In this document: one piece after another, positions 39,679 to 47,645 of the stretch | Position numbering within the stretch: the stretch's first letter is position 1 | Layout: each line of letters starts with the position of its first letter | Origin: Actinomycetes bacterium | GTDB taxonomy: Bacteria; Actinomycetota; Acidimicrobiia; Acidimicrobiales; Palsa-688 | DNA: 64,000 nt | Assembly (NCBI GenBank): GCA_021787035.1 | Contig: JAJYMM010000236.1 | Location: 1-64,000, forward strand | Direction of reading: 5' to 3' | Translations under genes and position numbers: made by a program | The notes under the pieces: model-generated | Seen by the model: the letters and a program-made list of their open reading frames with translations, nothing else | Told to the model about the DNA's origin: nothing | Database searches by the model: none

Positions 39679-41688
39679 GTAGTCGCCGTCGTAGCGGCCA
39701 GCAGCAAGCTGGACGAGGCTCACTGGCCCTCCGGCGAAGCTCTTCGACCTGCACCACTGGCTGGGGTGCGGCGTTGCTATGCCGGTGGGGTACCAGGCAC
39801 TCGTGCCGGGCACGTAACCCCCGGTGATCAGGTCCCACATGTAGGTCGTCGAATAGACGGCAACGTGCAGGTGGAGCGAGCGCAGGGCGGCGATGGCGCC
39901 GGCCACCAGCCGGGCATTGGCGATTTGAGAGGCCGACCAGTTGGGGCCTGTTTCGACGTCTAGCCACCAGGTCTGGCTGATCGCGCCGCGGGCGCGTGCC
40001 GAGCGCACAGAGAACTTGGCCGTGTTGTAGCCGTAGTTGTAGGACTGGCACGAGAGGTTGCCGCGCGCGCACTTGCCCGCTGGCCCGTTGCTCCAATCCT
40101 TGGCCTTCGAGCCGCGCGGCGAGTTCAGGTTGATATAGGTGGTCAGGTTGCCCCCTGCCCAGCGGGCTTCACGGCTGAAGCACGGGTTGCCGGTGAATGC
40201 CCATCCTCCGTTGACGCCAACGACCGCGACCTTGGCCCTTGGCGGGAGCGGGCGTCCGCACTGCGGCCAGGACACGTCATAGCCGCGGGCCCCCGACGGG
40301 TAGCTCTCCGTCCCCACTAGCGATTTGGGTGTGGTCGTCGTCGTGACCGGCACCTTGGGTTTAGGTTTGGCCTTCGGCTTGGAAGCCGTAGTCGTCGTGG
40401 TCGCCTTGGGCGTGGTTGTCGTGGTCGGCTTGGGCGTGGTTGTCGTGGTCGGCTTGGCCGTAGTGGTCGTGGCGGTCGTGGTGGTCGTGGCGGTCGTGGT
40501 GGTCGTGGTGGTCGTGCTCGGGGCTAGCGATTTGGACGGTGAGTCGGGCCCGAAGGCGCCGGCGCTCTCCGCTCCAGTGCCCGTGCCGGGTCCGGCGGCC
40601 ATGGCCTCAACCTTTTGCCCGTAGGGGAGCGTGCCGAGCCCGTCGCCGCGGTAGGGCGCGTTGCCTGACCCCATGACGACTCCGTCGGAGGAGAGGAGCC
40701 AGTAGCCATCCCCCGAGGGGTCGGCGGTGATCGCTACGACCGCCGAAGAAAAGCCCGCTGGCTGAGCGCCAGAGAAGCTGGAAGCGTCGCCAAAGGCGTA
40801 CACGGCGCCCGTTGACGTTGCCACCCAGTAACCCTGCCCGTCGGCGGTAGGAGCGATACCAACCGCTGTCACCGACAGCCCGGGCGCCGAAAGGGAGCCG
40901 CGGAAGTGCGCGTCGCCATACGCGAAGACGCCTCCGTCGGCCGCCACTAGCCAATACCCTCTCCCATCGGGCGCGGGGGCCATGCCGACGATCGGCGATC
41001 GGAGCTCGAGATCTGCAGCCGAGCCGTGGTAGGAGGCATCCCCGAACGCGTACACGCCCCCTTTCGATGTGACCAGCCAGTACCCGGCCCCGTCCTGCGT
41101 GGCGGCCATGGCGACGACCTTCTCAGCGTCACCGAGCGTGCCAGGCGGTAGCGAACCGAGGCTAGGGGCATCACCGACCGAAAAAACGGTGCCCTGGGCG
41201 TCGGCGAGCCAGTAGCCCTTGCCGCCCGATGCCGCTGAGATCGCCACGATCGGTTGCTCAAGCCCCTTGCCGAGAGACCCGTAGTACCCCGAGCCCCCAA
41301 ACGCCGCTACTGACCCGGCATTGGTTGTCACCCAGTACCCAGGCGTCATGAGCGACGGCGTCGCGGTGGGCGCGAGGCCCGTGGTCGTTTGGCCCGGGAC
41401 GGTCGTTTGGCCCGGGACGGTCGTTTGGCCCGGGACGGTCGTTTGGCCCGGGACGGTCGTTTGGCCCGGGACGGTCGTTTGGCCCGGGACGGTCGTGGTC
41501 ACAGCGGCCCCGGTAGGGCTTGCGCCCGTAGCAGAGGTGGCTGACGTCGCGCTTGTGAGCGTTGTCGTCGTGTAGACGCTCGACGTGGAAGTTTGCGCAC
41601 TCACCGCGGGCGCGGCTGGCACGAGTGCGAATGCGGCAAGAGCAGCTACGAGCCCGCCCGCCCGGCGGCACCCTTCCACGCGCGACAC
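39670..41688 (-). CDS. secreted protein: TVPGQT repeats, six propeller-like repeats, GH25-like domain
   Basis: 672 residues from GTG 41688 (AGGAGG six bases upstream). The order is signal peptide, six TVPGQT units, then six repeats of about 45 residues starting GYW and containing FGDA-like turns (for example GYWLVTSKGGVYAFGDAS and GYWLVAADGGVFAYGDAH), a Thr/Pro/Lys-rich linker (about 390-460), and a C-terminal domain (GYDVSWPQCG, then WWLDVETGPNW and VAVYSTTYMW) resembling GH25-type lysozyme folds. The domain DVETG pattern fits the family's acidic site. A wall-binding or wall-cleaving surface protein is likely. Such GYWL repeats are widespread in Acidimicrobiia, from memory. Confidence 0.85.
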   Translation of the reverse strand: MSRVEGCRRAGGLVAALAAFALVPAAPAVSAQTSTSSVYTTTTLTSATSATSATGASPTGAAVTTTVPGQTTVPGQTTVPGQTTVPGQTTVPGQTTVPGQTTTGLAPTATPSLMTPGYWVTTNAGSVAAFGGSGYYGSLGKGLEQPIVAISAASGGKGYWLADAQGTVFSVGDAPSLGSLPPGTLGDAEKVVAMAATQDGAGYWLVTSKGGVYAFGDASYHGSAADLELRSPIVGMAPAPDGRGYWLVAADGGVFAYGDAHFRGSLSAPGLSVTAVGIAPTADGQGYWVATSTGAVYAFGDASSFSGAQPAGFSSAVVAITADPSGDGYWLLSSDGVVMGSGNAPYRGDGLGTLPYGQKVEAMAAGPGTGTGAESAGAFGPDSPSKSLAPSTTTTTTTTATTTTTATTTTAKPTTTTTPKPTTTTTPKATTTTTASKPKAKPKPKVPVTTTTTPKSLVGTESYPSGARGYDVSWPQCGRPLPPRAKVAVVGVNGGWAFTGNPCFSREARWAGGNLTTYINLNSPRGSKAKDWSNGPAGKCARGNLSCQSYNYGYNTAKFSVRSARARGAISQTWWLDVETGPNWSASQIANARLVAGAIAALRSLHLHVAVYSTTYMWDLITGGYVPGTSAWYPTGIATPHPSQWCRSKSFAGGPVSLVQLAAGRYDGDYSC
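41383..41490. repeat. 18-bp coding tandem repeat, six copies
   Basis: Six perfect copies of GGTCGTTTGGCCCGGGAC (read on the plus strand) encoding TVPGQT on the minus strand. Copies are identical at DNA level, including wobble positions, so expansion is recent. The unit keeps frame, so copy-number change alters spacer length in the surface protein. Confidence 0.96.
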
Positions 41689-41852
41689 AACAACCTCCTG
41701 CTTGCAGCAATTTGGGAAATTTGATCGGAAACCCAGCGGTGCACCGAAGAAGGCGCGCCGCGCCTGACGTCGTTATTACCTAATGCACTGCTGACCTTAT
41801 CGGCAGCTTCAGGGCATTGCCAATGACCCGAACGGGTGGTTAATTGACTGGC

Positions 41853-41882
41853 ACCTTAGGACAAAACGGGCAATTCGGTCAA
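41853..41882 (-). promoter_or_regulatory. candidate promoter of the GH25-like surface protein gene
   Basis: On the minus strand, TTGACC (41882-41877), an 18-base spacer and TAAGGT (41858-41853) stand about 165 bp before the start at 41688. The 220-bp gap is A/T-richer than its surroundings. The long 5' leader could hold regulation, but I see no known riboswitch. Confidence 0.4.
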
Positions 41883-41908
41883 CGCGGCAAATGCCGTGCC
41901 GGGCCTCG

Positions 41909-43366
41909 CTAAAAGCTGAGCTCTGAAAGTTCGGGTAGCCATCGCATGGCGCGCCGGGAAGCGTCTTTCCAGCGCGGCCGGCGGTCGGGCCCTGTGGGTT
42001 CGACGACGGAACTAGGCCGCGCGAGCCGCGCGATATCTTGCTCGTTGGACCAGGTGCCCGTCGATAGCCCGGCGAGAAAACCGGCACCGAGCGAGGTCGC
42101 CTCGAGCTCGGCAGAAATTTCCACTGGTCGCGCGCAGGCGTCGGCGAGCTCTTGCACGAACACGGGATTGGCGGTCATGCCCCCGTCAGCGCGAAGGCGG
42201 GGTACTTCGAGGCCCGAGTCGGCCTCTGCCGCCTCGAGCAGGTCGGCGCCTCGGTGGGCGATGCCTCGCAGGACCGCCCTCACCAGTTCGGGCCGGCCGG
42301 TACCGGGGCTCATGCCAATGAAGAGTGACCGCGCGCCCAGGTCCCACTGCGGCGTGGCGAGGCCGATCAGGGCAGGCACGAACCAAACTTCTCCTGTGTC
42401 TTCGCAGCGCGATGCCACCTCCGCCGACTCGGCAGGGCCCGAAAGCAGCCCGACGTCGTCGACGAGCCACGACAGGCACGAGCCAGCGGTGAGCATCAGA
42501 GCCTCAACGCCCCAAGTGAGCTGCCCACCCAGATCCCAGGCAAGGACCGGGAGGCAGCCCTGCGCCCCGCTTTTGCCTGAGGCCCCGAAGGGTGGCGGAG
42601 CTGCGCCGATGTTGACGTCGAGGAAGGCCCCCGTGCCGAAGGTTGCCTTGGCGTCGCCTGGCCTGACGCACCCTTGGCCGATCAGGGATGCCTGTTGGTC
42701 GCCGGCTAGGCCGCAGATGGGTGGCCTGCCGGGGAGCGCCGAAGCGAGCGCCACTTCCCCGGACGAGGGCACGATTGCAGGCATCGCGCTCTCGGGGATG
42801 CGGAAGCGCTCGAGCCTGGACTTGTCCCAGGCCAGCCCTGCCCTTCCGGCGAGCATGTCCTCGGTCGGCAGGAGGCCGCTCACGCCGGCGTTGCCGGGGT
42901 CGGTGACGTGTGCCTGCCCCCCCGAGAGCGTCCACACCGCCCACGTATCCAGGGTGCCGAAGCGGAGCCCGCGCTCGCGGCCGGGGTCGTACGTGTCTAG
43001 CATCCAGGCGAGCTTGGTGGCCGACTCGCTCGGGGAGAGGCGGAGCCCTTCCGCTTGCAGTTCGAGGCACATGCCCGCAGTCCGCAAGTCTTGCCAGCTG
43101 AGCGCTGGCCCTACGGGCTCGCCAGAAGTGTCCCAGAGCACCGTCGTACCTCTCTGGTTGGTGACGCCCACGCCCTCGACGGCTCCGGCCTCGTCGAGGC
43201 ACGAATGTGCGACGGCGAGGATATCCCTGGCAAGGGCACCGGCGTCGAGCTCAACGAGGCCGGGCGCGGGACGTCGGGTGGCGAAAGGACGCTGCCGGCG
43301 GGCCGTGATGGTCCCGTCGGGGCGCACGACGCTTCCCCGTACCGCGCTGCTTCCGATGTCGACCAC
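41909..43366 (-). CDS. FGGY family carbohydrate kinase (glycerol/xylulokinase-like)
   Basis: 485 residues. ATP-dependent kinase of the glycerol/xylulose group. Motifs are VDIGSSAVRGSVV (phosphate 1), GVGVTNQRGTTVLWD, GLAGDQQASLIGQGCVRPGDAKATFGTGAFLDVN and a C-terminal LRADGGMTANPVFVQELADACARPVEIS. It is closest in pattern to glycerol kinases. The only legal start is GTG 43366, giving an N-terminus that lacks the residues of the first beta-strand. The four codons upstream read Ile-Ser-Ile-Leu, which fits a fuller strand, but none is a standard start. Confidence 0.83.
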   Translation of the reverse strand: MVDIGSSAVRGSVVRPDGTITARRQRPFATRRPAPGLVELDAGALARDILAVAHSCLDEAGAVEGVGVTNQRGTTVLWDTSGEPVGPALSWQDLRTAGMCLELQAEGLRLSPSESATKLAWMLDTYDPGRERGLRFGTLDTWAVWTLSGGQAHVTDPGNAGVSGLLPTEDMLAGRAGLAWDKSRLERFRIPESAMPAIVPSSGEVALASALPGRPPICGLAGDQQASLIGQGCVRPGDAKATFGTGAFLDVNIGAAPPPFGASGKSGAQGCLPVLAWDLGGQLTWGVEALMLTAGSCLSWLVDDVGLLSGPAESAEVASRCEDTGEVWFVPALIGLATPQWDLGARSLFIGMSPGTGRPELVRAVLRGIAHRGADLLEAAEADSGLEVPRLRADGGMTANPVFVQELADACARPVEISAELEATSLGAGFLAGLSTGTWSNEQDIARLARPSSVVEPTGPDRRPRWKDASRRAMRWLPELSELSF

Positions 43367-43446
43367 AAGGATGCTGATAGGGCGTGGACGTTAGCAGCCG
43401 CCGAAATGCCGGCCGGCAGCCGGCTCGTTTTGGCTACCTTTTGTGC

Positions 43447-44538
43447 GTGGAAGAAGTGGCTGGAACGCCCCGTCGCGGCCGCGAAAGCTTCGCTGGTTGG
43501 CCTCCGGTGCTCGCCAAGCTTGCGGCGCGCGAGGACCTTTTGCCCGATGAGGCGGCTGCTGCCATGGGAGAGATCCTGGAGGGTGCCGCGACCCCGTCCC
43601 AGATGGCCGCGTTTATCTTCGGGCTCCGTTGCAAGGGCGAGACGGCGGATGAGCTCGCGGGCATGCTCTCCGCGATGTTAGAGGTGGCCGAGACCCTCCC
43701 GCTCCCGCCTGAGATCGCAGGGCGGCTGGTGGATACGTGCGGCACGGGTGGGGACAGGGCGGGGACGATCAACATCTCCACGATCGCCGCCTTCGTCGTC
43801 GCGAGCGCGGGTGTGCCGGTGTGCAAGCACGGTGGTCGGGCCGCCTCCTCGCGCACCGGTTCGGCCGACGTCCTGGAGGCCCTCGGGGTCGAGATCGCGC
43901 TGCCCCCAAGCTCCGTCGCTCGCTGCATCGAAGAGGTCGGCATCGGGTTTTGTTTTGCACCCCGTTACCACCCCGCCATGCGCCATGTCGGGCCGACCCG
44001 AGCAGAGCTAGGTGTCCCGACCGCCATCAACCTGCTCGGGCCCCTCGCGAACCCGGGCCGCGCCCCCCACCAGCTTGTGGGTGTTGGCGACGGCCGCGTA
44101 GCCGGGACGCTCGCCGCGGTGCTCGGCTCGGCCGGAGCGCAAAGGGCGTGGGTCGTCCACGGCGACGACGGCTTGGACGAGCTCTCCATCGGGGCCCGCT
44201 CGCGCGTCGTCGAGTGGCGGCGCGGCGACGCTGGCGCCAGTCCCCTGCGCGAGTTCTACGTGGATCCAGGTGAGCTCGGGATCGCGCCGGCGGGCGTTCA
44301 GGCGCTGGCCGGGGGAGGTCCAGTGCACAACGCCGAGGCGGCGCGCAGGGTGCTCGGCGGGGAGGAAGGGCCGCACCGTGACATCGTCGTGCTCAACGCG
44401 GCCGGGGCACTCGTCGTGGCCGGGGCAGCGGCCGACCTTGCCGACGGGCTGGCCCGCGCCGCCGAGGCCCTGGACAGCGGGAGGGCGCTCCGTTGCCTGG
44501 ACCGCCTCGCCGCGCTGTCCAAGAAAGAGCGGACGTGA
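43447..44538 (+). CDS. trpD: anthranilate phosphoribosyltransferase
   Basis: Transfers phosphoribosyl from PRPP to anthranilate in Trp synthesis. About 363 residues from GTG 43447. The motif DTCGTGGDRAGTINISTIAAFVVA binds PRPP, and VCKHGGRAASSRTGSADVLEALG and the metal-binding region RHVGPTRAELGVPTAINLLGPLANPG are intact; KHGGR replaces the more common KHGNR. A GTG at 43384 would add 21 residues and leave only 17 bp to the divergent kinase. No other trp genes adjoin. Confidence 0.92.
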   Translation: MEEVAGTPRRGRESFAGWPPVLAKLAAREDLLPDEAAAAMGEILEGAATPSQMAAFIFGLRCKGETADELAGMLSAMLEVAETLPLPPEIAGRLVDTCGTGGDRAGTINISTIAAFVVASAGVPVCKHGGRAASSRTGSADVLEALGVEIALPPSSVARCIEEVGIGFCFAPRYHPAMRHVGPTRAELGVPTAINLLGPLANPGRAPHQLVGVGDGRVAGTLAAVLGSAGAQRAWVVHGDDGLDELSIGARSRVVEWRRGDAGASPLREFYVDPGELGIAPAGVQALAGGGPVHNAEAARRVLGGEEGPHRDIVVLNAAGALVVAGAAADLADGLARAAEALDSGRALRCLDRLAALSKKERT

Positions 44539-44543
44539 GCGGG

Positions 44544-44831
44544 CTATGGCCTTGGGTCGGTGCCGAGCTCCCACATGGCTTCGAGGTCTTTCCTGCTGTA
44601 GGACTGGAAGGCCACCAACGTCTTTGTGTCCTCCACCCCCTCTAGGCGGTGCAACCGGCCGGTAACGACATCAGCCAGCTCCTCGAGCCGCTTGACCCTG
44701 ACGACGGCGACGATGTCGGCTTGGCCTGCGACGGAGTACGACTCCGCCACGCCTTCGACGGCCGCGACTTCCTCGGCTAGGTCAGACACCCTCGACGGTG
44801 CCGCGTCGATCAAGACGAAAGCTGTCACCAC
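44544..44831 (-). CDS. stand-alone Lrp/AsnC ligand-binding (RAM) domain protein
   Basis: 95 residues with the alpha-beta sandwich of AsnC-type ligand domains: TAFVLIDAAPSRVSDLAEEVAAVEGVAESYSVAGQADIVAVVRVKRLEELADVV. The helix-turn-helix half is absent. Short stand-alone copies bind amino acids or join full-length Lrp proteins in other bacteria. It converges with trpD, 5 bp away, but a link to Trp is only suggestive. Confidence 0.85.
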   Translation of the reverse strand: MVTAFVLIDAAPSRVSDLAEEVAAVEGVAESYSVAGQADIVAVVRVKRLEELADVVTGRLHRLEGVEDTKTLVAFQSYSRKDLEAMWELGTDPRP

Positions 44832-44883
44832 TGTGTGCGAACCTAGTGCGGCCGGCCCTGTTCCGGCTAGAACTTATGTCTAA

Positions 44884-46287
44884 GTGCGCCACATCCTGCT
44901 CACCAATGACTTCCCCCCGAAGGTAGGGGGCATCCAGTCGTACCTCTGGGAGCTCTGGCGTCGTCTGCCACCCGATGACGTGACGGTGCTCACGGCCTCA
45001 CGTGACGAGAGCGACTGGTGGGATGCGCAACAGAAGTTCCGGGTCATCCGGTCCCGTGAGCCGGTGCTCCTCCCCAACCCCCACCTTGCTCGCAAGGTCC
45101 GCCGGCTTGCCGGCACGTTCGGCGCGGAGGCCGTCGTGATCGACCCTGCGCTGCCCCTCGGGCTCCTCGGGCCACACCTCGGCCTGCCTTACGCCCTCGT
45201 CCTACATGGAGCCGAGGTCACCGTCCCCGGCCGCCTGCCTGTGAGCCGCCAGCTCCTTGTCCGGGCGCTCTCAAGCGCGTCGCTCTGGATCGCAGCTGGT
45301 GGCTACCCTGAAGCCGAGGCGCGCCGTGCGATACGGGGCGGCGGGAAGGCGGCGCGAAGCGGCGAAGTACCAAAAGAAGTACCAAAAGGCGAAGTGCCAA
45401 AAGGAGACGTACCGTCAGGAGAGGTACGGGGAGGGGGCCCAGTGGGAGAGGGCCCAGTGGGAGAGGGCCCAGTGGGAGAGGGCCCAGTGGGAGAGGGCAT
45501 CGACGCCTCCGGCTCCGCCGGACCTCCCTCGGTACGCATTCCTCCCGGCGTTGACACTGAGCGCTTCCACCCTCTGGCTCGCATTGACCGCTTGGCCGCG
45601 AGGGCGCGCTTCGGCCTGGCCGCGCGCGGGCCACTCGTCGTGAGCGTCAGCCGCCTCGTGCCGAGGAAGGGTATGGACACTCTGATCGAAGCTGCGGGAC
45701 GCGCGTCGAGCCGGATCCCGGGTCTTTCGGTGGCAATTGCAGGGGACGGTCGCGACCGCGGGCGCCTAGAACGGCTGGCGGCGGCGTCCACGGTGCCGGT
45801 CAAGCTGCTCGGCGAGCTCACAGACGCCGAGCTCCCAGAGTTTTACGCGTCCTCCGACTGCTTTGCCCTCTGCAGCCGATCACGCTGGGGTGGCCTCGAA
45901 CAGGAGGGCTTCGGTGCGGTGCTCGTCGAGGCGGCCTCTTCTGGGGTCCCGTGCATAACCATCGAGGGCGGTGGAGTGAGCGAGGCCGTCGTGGACGGTG
46001 AGACGGGTTTCGTCGTGAGGCCAGCAGTGAAAGCGAAGACCGGGAGGTTCGCGCTGTCGCATGGGCGCGCCGCAGAGGCTGACGGCGTGGCCGAAGCCCT
46101 CGTCCAAGTCCTGACGAAGCCAGCGCTCGCTCGCCGGATGGGCGAGGCAGGCCGCCGGCGCGCAGAGCGGGAGCTCTCTTACGACGTCCTCGCCCTGCGC
46201 CTGGCTGAGGCTCTTTCGGAATTGGCTGCGCCGCCTGGGCAGGCCCCCCGCCCATTGGGTCACCGGAGCCCAGATGCTGGCGCCTAA
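44884..46287 (+). CDS. GT4 glycosyltransferase, PimB-like, with repeat insert
   Basis: 467 residues from GTG 44884. GT-B enzyme of family GT4, similar to actinobacterial GDP-mannose-dependent phosphatidylinositol mannoside mannosyltransferases: the N-domain starts HILLTNDFPPKVGGIQSYLWEL and the C-domain has VSVSRLVPRKGMDTLIEA and the EQEGFGAVLVEAASSGVPCI donor motif. About residues 158-203, between the two domains, is a low-complexity insert of EVPK/EVPKG and PVGEG repeats. The substrate is unproven. The downstream SRPBCC gene follows after 36 bp. Confidence 0.87.
   Translation: MRHILLTNDFPPKVGGIQSYLWELWRRLPPDDVTVLTASRDESDWWDAQQKFRVIRSREPVLLPNPHLARKVRRLAGTFGAEAVVIDPALPLGLLGPHLGLPYALVLHGAEVTVPGRLPVSRQLLVRALSSASLWIAAGGYPEAEARRAIRGGGKAARSGEVPKEVPKGEVPKGDVPSGEVRGGGPVGEGPVGEGPVGEGPVGEGIDASGSAGPPSVRIPPGVDTERFHPLARIDRLAARARFGLAARGPLVVSVSRLVPRKGMDTLIEAAGRASSRIPGLSVAIAGDGRDRGRLERLAAASTVPVKLLGELTDAELPEFYASSDCFALCSRSRWGGLEQEGFGAVLVEAASSGVPCITIEGGGVSEAVVDGETGFVVRPAVKAKTGRFALSHGRAAEADGVAEALVQVLTKPALARRMGEAGRRRAERELSYDVLALRLAEALSELAAPPGQAPRPLGHRSPDAGA
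45364..45494. repeat. coding tandem repeats in the GT4 gene
   Basis: Degenerate 12-15-bp units (GAAGTACCAAAAGGC type, about 45364-45420) encode EVPKG-like repeats, followed by four perfect copies of GGGCCCAGTGGGAGA (45435-45494) encoding GPVGE. All keep frame. The perfect copies must be younger than the degenerate ones. Confidence 0.95.
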
Positions 46288-46323
46288 ATTCGTCGGTCGA
46301 GTCTCTGGTGGGGAGGTGCCACT

Positions 46324-46761
46324 ATGGAAGAGCAGGTAACCGAAAGGATGGTCATCAGGGCTAGCCCCGACCATTGCTACAAGGTGCTCATCGACTTCGA
46401 GCGCTACCCGGAGTGGGCGAGTGACATAAAGGCGGTTTCCGTCGAGGAGCGCGACGATCAGGGACGGCCGGTGCGGGTAGCGTTCCGCGCGGCGGCGTTC
46501 GGGCGTAGCACGTCTTACACCTTGAGCTACGACTACACCAGCGCCCCGTCGAGGCTGTCGTGGTGCCAGGTGGACGGCGACGTGACGCGACGCCTAGACG
46601 GGAGCTACGAGATCTACCCCACAGACGACGGGTCGGCGGACGTCACTTACCACCTCGTCGTCGAGCTGAAGGTGCCCCTCCCCGTCTTCGTCAAGCGTCG
46701 GGCGGAGGGTCGTATCACCTACACCGCTCTCCGTGAGCTGCGGGCACGAGCTGAGGAGTGA
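46324..46761 (+). CDS. SRPBCC/polyketide-cyclase-like protein
   Basis: 145 residues with the START-like fold pattern: TERMVIRASPDHCYKVLIDFERYPEWASDIKAVSVEERDDQGR at the start and a terminal helix ending YTALRELRARAEE. Such proteins bind hydrophobic ligands or act as cyclases; in mycobacteria similar single-domain copies lie in lipid or cell-envelope loci. It overlaps the TrmH-like gene by 4 bp and follows a PimB-like GT, so a link to envelope lipids is possible. Confidence 0.85.
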   Translation: MEEQVTERMVIRASPDHCYKVLIDFERYPEWASDIKAVSVEERDDQGRPVRVAFRAAAFGRSTSYTLSYDYTSAPSRLSWCQVDGDVTRRLDGSYEIYPTDDGSADVTYHLVVELKVPLPVFVKRRAEGRITYTALRELRARAEE

Positions 46762-47585
46762 AGGCCCAAACAGACCGGCCAGATCCGCAAGAGGTCACTT
46801 CTCCGGATGACCCACGCCTCTTTCCTTACCGTGACCTTAAGGACTCCGCCCTGCGCCGCAGGGCAGAGCTGGCCGGCGGGTATTTCGTCCTTGAGGGACG
46901 CTTCGCGTTGGAGGTAGCCCTCGAGTCTCCCTACCCGCTCGAATCTGTGCTGGTCATTCGCCGGCGCCTCGGGGTGCTGGCTGGCCTGCGCATCTCGCCC
47001 GAGACTCATGTCTATGTCGTTGAGGACCAGGTCATGGCTCGTGTTGCGGGCTTCGACGTGCACCGCGGGCTCCTCGGGCTCGGCCGGCGCCTCCCCCTGG
47101 CTTCACCGGAGCACTTGCTCGCGGCCTCGCGCCTGGTAGTCGTGGTCGAGGCTGTCAGTGACCAGGAGAACCTTGGGGCCGTATTCCGCAACGCGGCTGC
47201 TTTCGGCGCGGGCTCTGTTTTCTTGGACCCGACTTGTGCGGATCCCCTCTACCGCCGCAGCATCCGCGTCTCGGTCGGCCAAGCCCTGCGTGTGCCCTTT
47301 GCCCGGCTGGAGCCCTGGCCGGCGTCGCTCGAAGTTTTGGAGAGCTCCGGCTTTGCCGTGGTCGCGCTAACGCCGGCGGCCTCGGCGGAGGCGGTCCAGG
47401 ACGTCGCAGCCATGCTCGACGGCCAGAGGGTCGCCGTCGTAGTCGGCGGCGAGGGCCCTGGGCTCAGCCAGGCCGTGCTTGCCCGCTGCCGGCTCGCGCG
47501 CGTGGCGATGGCCCCAGGTGTCGACTCTTTGAACGTCGCGGTCGCCCTCGGTATCGCTTTGCACCACTTCGCCGGCCTGGGCTGA
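46758..47585 (+). CDS. TrmH/SpoU family RNA 2'-O-methyltransferase
   Basis: 275 residues from GTG 46758, overlapping the previous stop. SPOUT fold: an N-terminal RNA-binding substrate domain (FVLEGRFALEVALES), then motif 1 NLGAVFRNAAAFGAGSVFLDPTCADP, motif 2 VVVGGEGPGLSQAVL and motif 3 VAMAPGVDSLNVAVALGIALHHF, which builds the knotted S-adenosylmethionine site. The target (23S rRNA or tRNA ribose) cannot be named. Confidence 0.9.
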   Translation: MKAQTDRPDPQEVTSPDDPRLFPYRDLKDSALRRRAELAGGYFVLEGRFALEVALESPYPLESVLVIRRRLGVLAGLRISPETHVYVVEDQVMARVAGFDVHRGLLGLGRRLPLASPEHLLAASRLVVVVEAVSDQENLGAVFRNAAAFGAGSVFLDPTCADPLYRRSIRVSVGQALRVPFARLEPWPASLEVLESSGFAVVALTPAASAEAVQDVAAMLDGQRVAVVVGGEGPGLSQAVLARCRLARVAMAPGVDSLNVAVALGIALHHFAGLG

Positions 47586-47645
47586 CTAGCGTGGAACAGC
47601 GGGTCCCGCGACGAACCCAGCCGACGAGGCCTGCAAGGAGGTGCT

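Noticed and set aside
41689-41908. c-di-AMP (ydaO-type) riboswitch before the lysozyme-like gene
   Set aside because: Such switches precede wall hydrolase genes in actinobacteria, but the conserved core segments are not visible on the minus strand here.
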